Source: Rhizophagus irregularis
Lineage: Eukaryota > Glomeromycota > Glomeromycetes > Glomerales > Glomeraceae
NCBI RefSeq assembly: GCF_026210795.1
Contig: NC_089438.1
Coordinates: forward strand, 3,245,501-3,309,500
Reading direction: 5' to 3'
Length of the DNA: 64,000 bases
In this document: positions 1-10,768 of the stretch, in pieces
How positions within the stretch are numbered: position 1 is the first letter of the stretch
Layout: every line of letters starts with the position of its first letter
Translations under genes and position numbers: made by a program
Notes under the pieces: generated by a model
Database searches by the model: none
Told to the model about the DNA's origin: nothing
Seen by the model: only the letters and a program-made list of their open reading frames with translations

Positions 1-295
1 AACAATGACAACAAAATTAGCGTTTAGAATTATATTTGCTTTATTATTTTAACTACTAGAGATTTGAAGTTAGATTCAAATAGTTTAAATTGCTAGTTTG
101 CGTGTTGAAGTTAGTTTTACTTTTATTTTTCTTTCATTATGCTTTATAAATTATTATATTTAGTTTTTTTATTTACGTAGTATATTATAGTATATATGCA
201 GTAAGTAGATTTATTGGATTTATGTTTATGAATATTCTATATTAAATGTAAAACTGTGATATATTTGCAACTGTCAATATTCCACTCAATGTATA

Positions 296-1537
296 TAATG
301 GTGTAGTTAGCCGAAAAATTCAGCCGAAGGCGCAGTAAATTTTCGGCTAACAACACCCAGCCGAAAAAAATTCATGTTGATCTTGAATATTTTTTGAATA
401 TTATATTGGTTCAACATCTACTATTTTCGGCTAGATATTTACGGCTAACTACATTATTATTTTAAAGAAGTGTAGTTAGCCGTAAATATCAAATGTAACA
501 CAATAGTTTAAGTGGTAACAAGTAATGAAAATTGATTGTTCATATTACAATATTTACCATTATTATTTAATGGTAAATATTATGTAATATTGTTTGGTGT
601 AAAATTGTTTCTTAAAATGTTTAATTTTAATATTTGCTTGTAAATAATTTTTAAATTCTTTGGTTTTCTTTTTAAAAAATTAAATACCAGTTTTTATTTT
701 TTTTGATCGATTTGAATTAGTTCTAACAATTCTAATGATCTGCATGGTTAATTATAGGTATGGGAAATTATATTATAGACGCGGAAAATTATATTATAGA
801 CGCAGTAAATTATATTATAAACATGGAAAATATTCAATAAAATGGATTTAAATATAATCAAAGATAATTTTTTTTTAATAAACTTTTTTTCTTTGTTATC
901 AAATTTGCTAAATTTACTGAAATTCTTCACTTAATTATGGATTCTATTTCCACTAAACAACTTTTAACTAAAACTAGAAAAAAATTACCAAGTTTAAGTG
1001 AGATAATGTCTTATGGACAAAAACATAAAAAAATTCAGTGATCTTTCATATGTAGATGTTTATATATCTGAGGATATAGTTATAGATGAAGGTGCATGTT
1101 TATTATTACCAGATGAATTTAATGGTTATATACAACTGCTGATGGAGATTATAAATTTTGTTTGAACATTTATTATAGCTTAATAAAGTATAAATGATTA
1201 TAAAATTTTATATATTTTATAAATTAAATAAGTTAAATATATTAAATATATATAAAATCATCACATTTTGATGTTGCCTCCTTGTCTTGCTGGTTCGCTT
1301 TGGTCTCCTGGAATATTATATATTGGTGTTTCTTGCGCTTCTGATATTTCGGCTAACTACACTATTATTTAAAAAAAGTGTAGTTAGACGAAAATATTCA
1401 GCCGAAAATAGTAGATGTTGAACCAATAAAATATTCAATAAAATATTCTAGATCAACATGGATTTTTTTCGGCTGGGTGTTGTTAGCCGAAAATTTACTG
1501 CGCCTTCGGCTGAATTTTTCGGCTAACTACACCATTA
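296..1537. mobile_element. Foldback-type element with about 195-bp inverted arms
   Basis: The left arm (about 296-490) and right arm (about 1343-1537) are near-identical reverse complements. Both outer ends begin TAATGGTGTAGTTAGCCG. Each arm is itself composite: a MITE-like unit of about 160 bp, with its own GTAGTTAGCC/GGCTAACTAC ends, followed by a short spacer and a second partial terminus. The interior of about 850 bp holds one short coding relic. A similar small element with the same ends lies at 31978-32138, so this is a dispersed family. The ends are flanked by TA-rich sequence, which would suit a TA target, but the duplication is ambiguous. No transposase was seen. Confidence 0.8.
937..1165 (+). 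pseudogene. Short frameshifted coding relic inside the foldback element
   Basis: A reading frame opens with ATG at 937 (MDSISTKQLLTKTRKK...) and stops at 1039-1041. Moving one base into the next frame continues as DLSYVDVYISEDIVIDEG... to a stop at 1163-1165. The second part is acidic and looks coding in composition, so a one-base lesion in a small captured gene is plausible. I do not recognise the family. It could also be chance. Confidence 0.25.
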
Positions 1538-1830
1538 TCTCAATATATTTATAAAAATCATATTAATTATTATGCATAATAAATGTTATGGTTAGGCTGA
1601 TAGTTTTTTAGGCTGCACCTCATTTCCAACCTACCTTATATAAATTTATTTCATATGGTTTTTAGAAGCTTATTTATTTTTCCACTCGTGTAAACTGAAT
1701 ATTCATAACTTTTTTTAAATAAATATATCTCAAATATCTTAGCATAAAATGAAAAGATATTAATGGGACATGTACGGGTTTAGATAATAAAATTTAAATA
1801 TTAAAAATGTCAAGAAAAAAAAAGTCTTAT

Positions 1831-2219
1831 TAGTATATTTACGAGTCCCATTCTCTAACAGTAGCTTCATAACGATTACGATCAGACTTGTACAATTGAG
1901 ATATTTAGGGCATTAAATCACGTTCTAATTTATTGGTAAATTATTTTTAGTTGAAATTAATCAGATCATTCAATAAAACAATGAATATGAAAAAGTGAAT
2001 TATAATACCTGGGTTTGGATTCCCGAGAGTACTTAGTAGAATAAAAGATTTGATTAACATTTTTTTATATAATAAATTCCACATATACTCATAGTAAATT
2101 ATTATTACCCCTAAATAAGGTAATTGCTGGTGACCATTAATCCCTTAAGAAATCCACGTCTATACTTCAAATATCAGCAGTGACATTCAGATGGTAGATT
2201 CTTGTTGTAAACTTCACCA
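1831..2219 (-). pseudogene. C-terminal half of a Ubc4/Ubc5-like ubiquitin-conjugating enzyme (E2), degenerate
   Basis: Read on the minus strand from 2219, the translation contains VVKFTTRIYHLNV, then DFLRD-stop-WSPAITLF, then LSTLGNPNP, DLMP, and finally QLYKSDRNRYEATVREW followed by TRKYT in a shifted frame. These match in order the second half of Ubc4/5-class E2 enzymes (KVNFTTRIYHPNI, ILRDQWSPALT, LLTDPNPDDPLVP, YKTDRARYEATAREWTRKYA). Two intron-like gaps interrupt it, at about 2045-2110 and about 1930-2010. Several in-frame stops and at least one frameshift make it a pseudogene. The active-site cysteine region is degraded. Its N-terminal half lies next door in the opposite orientation. 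Confidence 0.88.
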
Positions 2220-2224
2220 CATTT

Positions 2225-2510
2225 AAAAGAATTAATAAAGTATCTTACGTAGATGAGCTTTTTCAATTGTGACCCACCGTCATCTTTTAGTGCTTGGTCC
2301 TATTGATGATGATCTTTTCCATTGGCAAGCGTCAATTATAGATCCCGTAAGTAATATTTTACCACTTTTAAACTTCATGTGTAGAGATTATAATAACTTT
2401 CGCTTGAATATTATGGTATAGTTTGGATTAGAGTGATACTTCATACTCTGGAAGTATATTTTATCTTGATATTCATCTTCCTAGTGTCATCATTCAAACC
2501 AACAAGGGTA
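2225..2510 (+). pseudogene. N-terminal half of the same Ubc4/5-like E2, inverted relative to the C-terminal half
   Basis: The plus strand encodes KRINK, then ELFQL, DPPSSFSA and GPIDDDLFHWQASIIDP (2 shifts). An intron starts GTAAGT at 2347, and the next exon reads DTSYSGSIFYLDIHLPS then SFKPTR to about 2508. This is the E2 N-terminal half (KRINKEL, DPPSSCSAGP, GDDLFHWQATIMGP, DSPYSGGVFFLSIHFP, FKPPK). It stops exactly where the minus-strand half begins (VxFTTRIYH). A simple inversion of about 2221-2510 would explain the arrangement. A weak match to the next exon may persist to about 2740. Confidence 0.87.
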
Positions 2511-3442
2511 TACAGTATGATTCGCGCTCTAAATTTGTTATACTGTATATACAGTCATTTTGTATTAGAAATAAGTGATAAGATGTGAGAAAATTGTCTT
2601 TTTAAAGCTTTTTTAGCACGTAAATGTTTTACCATGAGCTATGATATTACGGAACTTAATTATCAACTTTCCTTTGCAGTTAACACGCAGAACTACTTCA
2701 TCGTTATATTGTTTATGAATTCATTAATTCTCCCACTACTATTTCTTATTCTTAAACTTTTTTTGAAGAACTTATAAATTGAGGCTCTTTAAATAGTTAT
2801 TTCTTATGGTCAATCTTGTTTTTGATAATCCTATTTTATTAATCTTATTGTTATTTTTAATTTTTTTTTATATTATTATTTCATTATTTCTTGTTACTTT
2901 CATTATCATTTTGTTATTTCTTATTATTTTTTTGTTATTTCTTAATTATTTTTTTGTTATTGATTTATTCTTTATTTTCTTATTTTTTTCGGTTGTTAGC
3001 TATTATATAATTTAAAACGAAAATTGAATATATATATATATATATATTTTACGGAGAGGGCTGAGTTTTTTTTTTGTAATTATCATCTATTTTCAAGATA
3101 ATAAACTTTCTTACATTAAATTTTTTGCTAATATTGATTATATTGATCATGCGATCATGCATATTTGTATTCCTAAGCAGGCCAAGGTTTGACTCTCCGC
3201 TGTATTTAAGGCAAAAAATGATGATTGTAGACTGGAAATTTACTACGTGACGCAGCAGTTTTTTGTCATTGTAGACTTATATCACGTGATAAGAAAATAA
3301 GATAAAACCTAACAAAAAAAGCCACTAACACTCTAAAAAAACCACTACACTCTCCTAACAAAAAAACTCTAAATAATGTGGTTTCCGAGTTTTAAACTCT
3401 CCTAACAAAAATAAAGATTCCATACGAACAACAAAGGCTTTT
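2511..3442. other. Intergenic, T-rich low complexity
   Basis: The stretch 2750-3010 is a run of TTATT-type sequence. Its open frame encodes only Phe/Leu/Ile and I do not regard it as a gene. A short TA repeat lies near 3030-3046. A repeated CTCTCCTAACAAAAA motif occurs at about 3349 and about 3399. Nothing else is recognised. Confidence 0.6.
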
Positions 3443-3859
3443 ATGGATAATAACGTTGCCTTCAACCTAACGAGAGAAAATAATAGAGTGGGTTTGCATA
3501 CAAATATTTTTTTGAGTGGAAGAGATGATCACCTTAGCGCTCTTGAAGAAGTTAAACTGTCTACTGGAATTTTTAAAGAGGTGGGTAAAGAGTATTCTAT
3601 CACCCACTGGCCATAATCCTTGACTGCATACCGCGAAAGCAACGTGCGAAGGTTTATGAGGGCTGACCGAACGGCTTTAAAGGGTTGCAAACAGATGACT
3701 AGGGCCCATCATACGAGAACCCACCCCAAGGTTATATCTTTGAAAGTGGAGCCTTGGTTAAGGTACCTGAATATAAGTCATCAGGTTCAAATTCACCGTC
3801 TTGAAGATATAGTAGTTGGTCTACCAAGCGCTCTGGAGCCACTCTTGCAAAGGATCTGA
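3443..3859 (+). other. GC-richer block with two short open frames, unidentified
   Basis: A 57-codon frame at 3443-3616 (MDNNVAFNLTRENNRVG...) and a 79-codon frame at 3620-3859 (MTAYRESNVRRFMRADRT...) lie in a stretch with distinctly higher GC than its surroundings. The minus strand across 3740-3860 also has an acidic, coding-looking stretch (VDQLLYLQDGEFEPDDLY). Base composition suggests a decayed transposon or captured gene. I cannot name a family or decide the coding strand. Confidence 0.3.
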
Positions 3860-4075
3860 TCGTCATAATAGAGAATATAGATGGTGGTGAAGGATACCAT
3901 AATATATATAGTCACTCCTGAAGTGTATGCTTATCCCTAAGGTAGTTGGGTTATGGTGTACAACCACTTGTCAAAATGGTTACTGTTTACAATACCATTT
4001 TGGTATTCACTATTATGGCCTGAAGTTAATGAGCTAGAACTAATATAAGCTTCCAATATTAATTTATAGGGACGA

Positions 4076-4264
4076 ATGCAACAAATAGAATTCCACTTCA
4101 AGAAATTAATCGGTTTAATGACTAATGATGATGATATAATTTCTCTTAGGGAACATTTCATCTTTCAAAAAATGTGTTCTAAAATCACAGAACAAGAATT
4201 TTTTATTGGTCAGTTATGTGTACAGTCTTTTAAATTTTATAAATTGCCAATGAATCTTCATTAG
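4076..4264 (+). CDS. Hypothetical 62-residue open frame
   Basis: The frame reads MQQIEFHFKKLIGLMTNDDDIISLREHF... and ends at 4264. Composition is balanced rather than low-complexity, which is the only argument for it. No motif, signal peptide or membrane segment is visible. It may be the last exon of a decayed gene linked to the GC-richer block just upstream. Confidence 0.2.
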   Translation: MQQIEFHFKKLIGLMTNDDDIISLREHFIFQKMCSKITEQEFFIGQLCVQSFKFYKLPMNLH

Positions 4265-4570
4265 TACCAAAAGCTTAAATTCAATTGTTATGGTAACGGT
4301 TTTTTTGTCATTAATCGGAATGAATTGACCGTCCCTTCCCAGTCTCATGTTTAGACTTAACATTGTAGAGTTGTAGTCAAAGATATGTTATGCGAAATAT
4401 TGCGACGCTGATAGGAATTATTAATTCACGTGATTACAGTTTACCTTATTTTTTAAAAAAAAAAAATTATATGTTATAGCGCAGACGAATAGCCGTCGTC
4501 ATTTCAGGGGAACGTTTCAGTGACGTTTCACAGACCGAAAATAAATAAGTTGAATTTCTTTTGCGCCATA

Positions 4571-4890
4571 GCTATGTTAAAATTTACAATTGAAGAGCAG
4601 AGCAACATGAGGAAATGTGAAATTTTGATGTTAATAATTACTTTTAGCCGCGATCATTTGTAAAATTGCGTTATTAATGAGGGCGAAGTAAAGACGTACA
4701 AGAGTATTTTTGACACATTTTCTGCATTGTGCTATGTTAAAATTTACAATTGGAGAGCAGCCACTTTAAGTTAATAATGAGAAAATTCGAGATTTTGATG
4801 TTAATATAAATTATTTTCAGCCGCAATTATCTGTAAAATTATTTTTTTTTATTAACGTATGAGAGTATTTTGCCACGTTTTTTTACATTG
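4571..4890. repeat. Two direct repeats of 160 bp
   Basis: The segment starting GCTATGTTAAAATTTACAAT at 4571 recurs at 4731, exactly 160 bp later. Shared internal landmarks are GATTTTGATGTTAATA, TTTTnAGCCGC, TTTGTAAAATT and GAGTATTTT. Divergence is moderate, with small indels and a poly-T expansion in the second copy. No coding content. Confidence 0.75.
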
Positions 4891-5510
4891 AGCCACAATC
4901 GGAACGATCAGTGCAATAGATGAGATCTATCTTTTTTTTTTATAAAAAAAAAAGAATAAATAAATAAAAATATATAGTATTAATACAGTAGTCATAGTTT
5001 ACAAATATTAGACAAGGAATTGTATACAGTACATAAATAATACATTTGCTTTATAATCGGCGTAAAAATTTAACATTTTATTATATAAAAATAATAATTA
5101 TGTATTTAATTTTAACAAACCAGGAATTGTGAACGTTACTATAAAATTTAACCCATTGTAAGATGATTTGAAATCATATGTATATAAATGTTCATTCTTA
5201 ACGAATAATATGAATTACTATAACTGAAAGTTTAAAATTAAGATTTGTTGAAAGAATTTATTCACAGTCATTAGCTTTAAAATTAAAATATCAAATATGT
5301 ACTAAAGATCAACAACGCTTTGACAAATATTATTTATGATTTGGTTTACTTTTTCTAACTTGTAAAAAAAAAAATTGGGTTATTTATATATTTTATTATT
5401 GCTAAATAATAAAAATTTTTCATAATTGTTTAAAATCAATCAAAATAGTAATAATATGGATAAATTTATTTTATTATATGTTAAAATATAAATAAACGAA
5501 TAAATTATTT
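4891..5510. other. Intergenic, nothing recognised
   Basis: AT-rich sequence with short A and T runs. No coding-like frame, terminal inverted repeat or RNA gene was seen. Confidence 0.5.
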
Positions 5511-5577
5511 AAATTACAAACTAAGAATCTTGAAAGATGTCATATCTTACTACTCTAATCTTAGTGTTTAAATAATT
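5511..5577 (-). promoter_or_regulatory. Conserved 3' stem-loop element of the kinase family (copy 1)
   Basis: Plus-strand landmarks are AAATTACAAACTAAGAATCTT and, after a variable loop, TACTCTAATCTTAGTGTTTA. ACTAAGA (5520-5526) pairs with TCTTAGT (5559-5565). It lies about 150 nt past the stop codon of kinase gene 1. Copies follow the other minus-strand kinase genes at similar distances, so it is probably a 3'-UTR or 3'-end-processing element. Confidence 0.65.
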
Positions 5578-5723
5578 TACAATAAGGAAAACTTCAATAG
5601 TAATAGTTGCTTGTAAAATACATCGTATCTAAATAACTAAATACATTAAATATATTATTTTAAAAAAAAATCTGTTAATAACTTAAAAAGTTAAATAATA
5701 ACATTTCAACATTGATATAAAGA

Positions 5724-7922
5724 TTAATCCTTATTGTCATCAAGAATTTCCAATTCATCCTGTTCTTCTGAATGAAGATTAGGATTGTTGTGCACTTCAT
5801 TCTCATCTATATTAAAATAAAATTAGAATTAAAAAAAAAGTTGTGATTACAAATAATTATTTTGCATACCAATATCAATATTCCTTCTTTGTTGTTGCAT
5901 TATTTCTTCTCTATAATAATTATTTTGAACATCTAAAGAATTTAAATAATAAATTTAATGATATTGATATGCAATTTGTGATAATTAAATTAGTTACTTT
6001 AATTAAGTTACTTACTAGATTTTGAGTTTATCTGTAATTCATTAAATACTTCGGGTAAAATTTTACTATTATCTAGACAACAATTTATTATTAATATAAT
6101 TATTCTTGTTGAAAATAAAATAAATTTGTAATTACCTTTGTTAATTAAAGTATCATTATCTCTTTGATTAACTGATTTACCAAAATCATCAACTAAAAAA
6201 ACATCAAATCAATTAGTTAAATACGCAAATTAGTATTAATTAAATAATACTTACTGTTATCAGGAATGCGGAAGTCATAAGATTTACTATAAAATGCTAA
6301 AAGTTCAAAAATAATTAAATATATATTAATTATGTATAAATAAGAAAAGTTAAAATAATTTATCACCTTCTAGTTCTTCTATTATTTTAGTTAAAAATAA
6401 TATAATTAATACACACATTAATACTCTTTAAATAATTAACTAAAAAGTAAATAACTAGTAGATTATTACCTTCTGTTGCATTTCTTGGTTCAGGAAGATT
6501 TTCAAATCGATGAAGCTTACTTGTACTACTTGTATAATTTTCTAAGCTGCTTACATTATTTATTTCTAAATTATTATCTTCTTCCAATTGTGTTAATAAT
6601 TCATATGACTTAGTTTGATAATATAGATTAAGCTTATCTATTTCATCTGAAAGTGTATAAATATCAGGTCGCTTTGATGAATCAGCATCCCAACATTGTT
6701 TCATTAAATTTTTATATTCTAAAGGAGTTCCTGATACAATTTTTGGTCTTATACCATTAACAATATTCATAGCGAGATCATAATTATGTTCATAATTAAT
6801 AAATGGTGGTTGTCCAGAAGAAATTTCCCACATAAGCATTGCAATACTATAAATATCAGATTTAAAAGTCTGTTCTTTTCCAATAATAACCTCAGGTGCT
6901 ATATAAGGAAGATTTCCATATATACTTTTTAATGGTTTATCGGCAGGTCCACAAAATCCAAGATCACTAATACAAAATATATTATTAGTCATCATAAATA
7001 ATATATTACCAGAATGCAAATCCCTATGAATTGCATTCTCATCATGAACTCTTAAAAGTGCTAGAATTATATTAGAAGCAATTCGAATTTTTTTTTTCCA
7101 TGTAAGTCGATTATGATTTTGTTGTAAATATTTTCTTAAATCTATATTCATTTTATTCATCACAAGCATATAACTTCCATTTGATGGATCTAGTGTTAAA
7201 CCAAAACACTGTACAATTTCTCCCCTTTTATTACTTATAGTTAAATGTGATTTGGCCTACAAAAAGATGCATTAAAATTTTTGATAAAAAGTTTGGTTAT
7301 TAATTTTTTAAAATATTTTTAGACTACAAACCTCTTCAAACCAATTTTGATTTGCATTTTCAACATTTTCTAATCTTTTAAGCACTACATTCTGCTCTCC
7401 AAATCTTTTTATTTGCTGTTCTTTAGAATCCCATTCATCATAACTTCCATTAATCCATTGTGCTGTATAAATCTCCGAGCAACCACCTTTTGTTAGATAT
7501 TCAATATTGTTTAAATTATTATATGGAATCCATTCTGGTATTAGACTTGGGGTTACTGCCTTCATTTGACATTCTTGTATTAAATTATCAATACTATCAT
7601 TTCCGGATGTCCAATTTGAAAATTTTGCTTTTAAACAATTCCGAACACAATGCTCACAAAACACTGTGGCTAAACATTCTTGGTTACAATTTTCACAAAT
7701 TCTTTTTGTTCCTTCATTATTGGTAAGTTTATCCATATCATAATAATTAGTTAAAATTTTTATTGCTTCAGATTTTTCATTTTCTGTAAGTGAATCATCA
7801 ACAAGAATTGTCTGTTTTTTAAATTCATATTCTTTGTGTATATTATTGTAAATACTATAATCTATTAAAGAATATGCTCTGTCAATTGCTGCATTAACGA
7901 ATTCTTCACGAATATCAGACAT
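5724..7922 (-). CDS. Tyrosine-kinase-like protein kinase, gene 1 (8 exons, 563 residues)
   Basis: Exons: 7922-7332, 7256-6470, 6378-6367, 6296-6255, 6192-6136, 6072-6016, 5932-5870, 5806-5724. All junctions are GT-AG and the frame closes at 1692 nt. Residues 76-96 hold six cysteines (CxxC...CxxC pattern, possibly metal-binding). An SGNDSIDNLIQ motif and EWIPYNNLNNIEYL lead into the kinase. Glycine loop TKGGCSEIYTA is at 144-154, the VVLK lysine at 182, IHRDLHSGN at 273-281, DLG in place of DFG at 295-297, and APE at 317-319. The kinase is probably an active cytosolic Ser/Thr or dual-specificity enzyme; its substrate is unknown. The C-terminal tail comes from small phase-1 exons, including one of 12 nt, and is acidic and Asn-rich. 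Paralogues: 21020-23268, 51239-53430, 40033-41133. Confidence 0.88.
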
Positions 7923-10670
7923 GCTTAAATTTTATTAAGTAAAACAAAGAAAAAAAAAAATCAGGACGAAGTTGGTGTCATAACGTCATAATTCGTGACT
8001 TATCAAGTTAGTTGTATAACCTAATGACCGTTACACACTGTAAATAAAAAAATGTACTACCCGAGTCTGTGATACTGAATTACATAATAGTATACGTAAC
8101 ATTCGTAACAATCGTAACATATTTCATTTTAGTGAATGAGAAAGAAAAAGGTAGAAATCTCATTGTAATAGCTATGATGAAATTCTGGTTAAATAATAAA
8201 TCAGTGTAGTACCATTTACAAATTTATACGTACGATAGTCAAATTAGTGAAATTACCGTACTAGCATGACTATCATACTATGTGACACAATAAATATCAT
8301 ACAATAAGAGCACTCACAATAAATAATAATGTATCGCGAAAAAATATTTATTGTAACGTATATCTATAAATAAATCAATTTAAAGTAAAAATGAGCAAGA
8401 TAATGAATCTTTCAAATTTGGTGGAATTTGATATGAGTGAGATCCTGTAAATAAAGTAGGTAAGACTAAGCGATTTAATTCAATAAATTAATTTCCTTTA
8501 ATGTTTCTTAAAGTGGTATATAAAAAAAGAAGTCTTTAAAATTGCTTTAAAATAATATTGTGTGTTACTACTATAAATTTATATAAAAATTACATAAATA
8601 AAATTTTTAAAGATATTACAAATTTACAAAAATAAATTTCATTAATCCTTTAATTTGTAGAAGTATCATTTTAACTGGACTATATATACATTCTCAATCG
8701 TACTACATAACTTCCAATTATCAATGTATCTAAGCATCTCAGCATCACATGCCAACATCATATCGGCAACTATAATATAATAACTCCATTAGACAATTTC
8801 AAACTCTCAAAATGTGTGTTTTTCATCTACATTAATTTCTTTATCAAAGTTTAAGAAAAAATATTGTGTTATAACTAAATTTAAAAGATTGAATCATAAA
8901 ATCGTTCAATGTGATTTCGTTATATCGCATTGTCGTTCATCAAGATTCTGATTACATAATATATTTTCTTTATTTGTGACATCAATAACATTACAATTTA
9001 TTAATGATCAACATTATTTATTTTACTATTAATAGACAATAAATATGATTCGCAAGATTAGTAAACATGGTATTTTAATATTAAAAAGAAAATTTCAATA
9101 TTCTCAATATTCTCAATAGTCCTTTTTTGGGTATCGATTGATTCTCTTATTAAAAAATGTTAAAAAAGGAAAAAGGTTTTTTTTAAAACAAAACAGTTGA
9201 AAGGTTATTCATCCTGTTTAACGTGCATAAAAAATCTAATACTGTAAAGATGAATTTTTTATGCGCAGTATATATTCAATAAATAGTGTATTGATAGTTT
9301 CATCGTATTTTATAAACTATAGACTTCATTTTTTAGAAGGTAAAGACAATAAAATAGTTTATTAAATTATCTCATTTTTCGATATACTAATGATATATTA
9401 TAAAATTCCGTCTTGATCAAAACTGTCAAGTACATAATTATATTTTAAATTTCGATTTTTAATTTTTAAATAATTTTAAAACAAGTTATAATATAATTTT
9501 CACGCAACATTTATTTCAAAAAGGATTTCAAAAAAAAAAAAATTGACTAGAAGTTTGACGTAGGTTTTGTACCTTTATATCGAAGAAAAAGGGATGATAT
9601 GAATGGATTATCCAATAACTACCAGATGATTCTAGAAAAATATAATAACCTATTTTTATCATAGAAACAGAACGTATATTTATAATTACATTCTTGAGTC
9701 AAGAAAAAATAATTAGAATATCATATATAAATGGTAGAGCTTCAGTTTCCACAGTCAATTTAAAATGTAACTTAATTATGATAACTGATAACGCTTTTTA
9801 TTATTATATGTTATTATGTGAATTTTTTTAAAAAAGAATATTTTTATCCATAGTAACTATTAAAATCAACCAGTAAATTTAATGCGAAAAAAAGGAAAGT
9901 CAATATATTATATTTTCATTTTCAATTGTTAATCTATAAATAATTAAATTTTAGTTATTATATCATTATCATATTGTGAGGCTAATTTTATTTAATGAAG
10001 GAATAATGTCTCACTTAAATATTGTATATTAATAATTGACTCAGTAGCCTTTTTCTTTTTTAAAGCGACTTAGATGATCGACTTTGTGCACAGGGGTTTG
10101 TTAATACATTTCCCATGTGAATCATGTTTCAAAAATAAATTTCAAAGAATAATGTTTAGACTCGCGTTGATTTCCTTAATAGGCGTTACCCCTTTCGGTA
10201 ATTAGTAACATCACTTTCAAATTTTAAAATTATATGAGTATGCATTATATGATTATATATTTTCTTAAATTCTTTATCGCACACAAAAGCTCTCGTTTAA
10301 TTAATTTCACCTGTGATCGTCTAAAAATTAATAAGATGTGTACTATTGTAACATTTTTCCAACGCTATCAGTAAAGTTTTTTTAAACTCTTTAACGGGTT
10401 CACTATTCATTTTTTTTTTTTACTGAGGAATTATACATTGAAAAATGGTACGGTGAAAGAGTTTTTGCGTTGCCGAATTTTCCGTGATCAACATAAAAAT
10501 AGAGGAATGATTTTCGGGGATCATGATAGAATGACGTTCCATTTTTAGAAATCAAACAATGACAGGGGAAGAGATCCCAAATTAAGTATAATTTATAGCC
10601 TTTTTCTTACAACAAAACAGAGATCACGCTAGGTAATCTAAACGTGACTGTGATACAAGTTTTTTAATTA
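7923..10670. other. Long intergenic region, no gene recognised
   Basis: AT-rich sequence with scattered stops in all frames. One clear hairpin lies at 9224-9265: GCATAAAAAAT pairs with ATTTTTTATGC around an 18-nt loop. A minus-strand stretch near 8660-8800 has a faint coding look but no usable motif. Poly-A and poly-T runs occur near 9530 and 10410. Confidence 0.5.
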
Positions 10671-10677
10671 TATAAAG
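10671..10677 (+). promoter_or_regulatory. Candidate TATA box of the vWA/alpha-kinase gene
   Basis: TATAAAG lies 92 nt upstream of the ATG at 10769, a plausible core-promoter distance. In DNA this AT-rich the match alone is weak. Confidence 0.3.
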
Positions 10678-10768
10678 TCGAATATTTCTTTTAAAAAATC
10701 AATATTTATTTAATCTTTATACTTTCGAAAACTTTATCTTATAAAATATTTTAGTTCTTTTAAACAAC

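Noticed and set aside
2806-3015. 69-codon hydrophobic open frame
   Set aside because: It translates a TTATT-type low-complexity tract and contains only Phe, Leu and Ile runs. No coding signal beyond the absence of stops.
3780-3795. tRNA B-box-like GGTTCAAATTC
   Set aside because: No A box or cloverleaf could be built around it.
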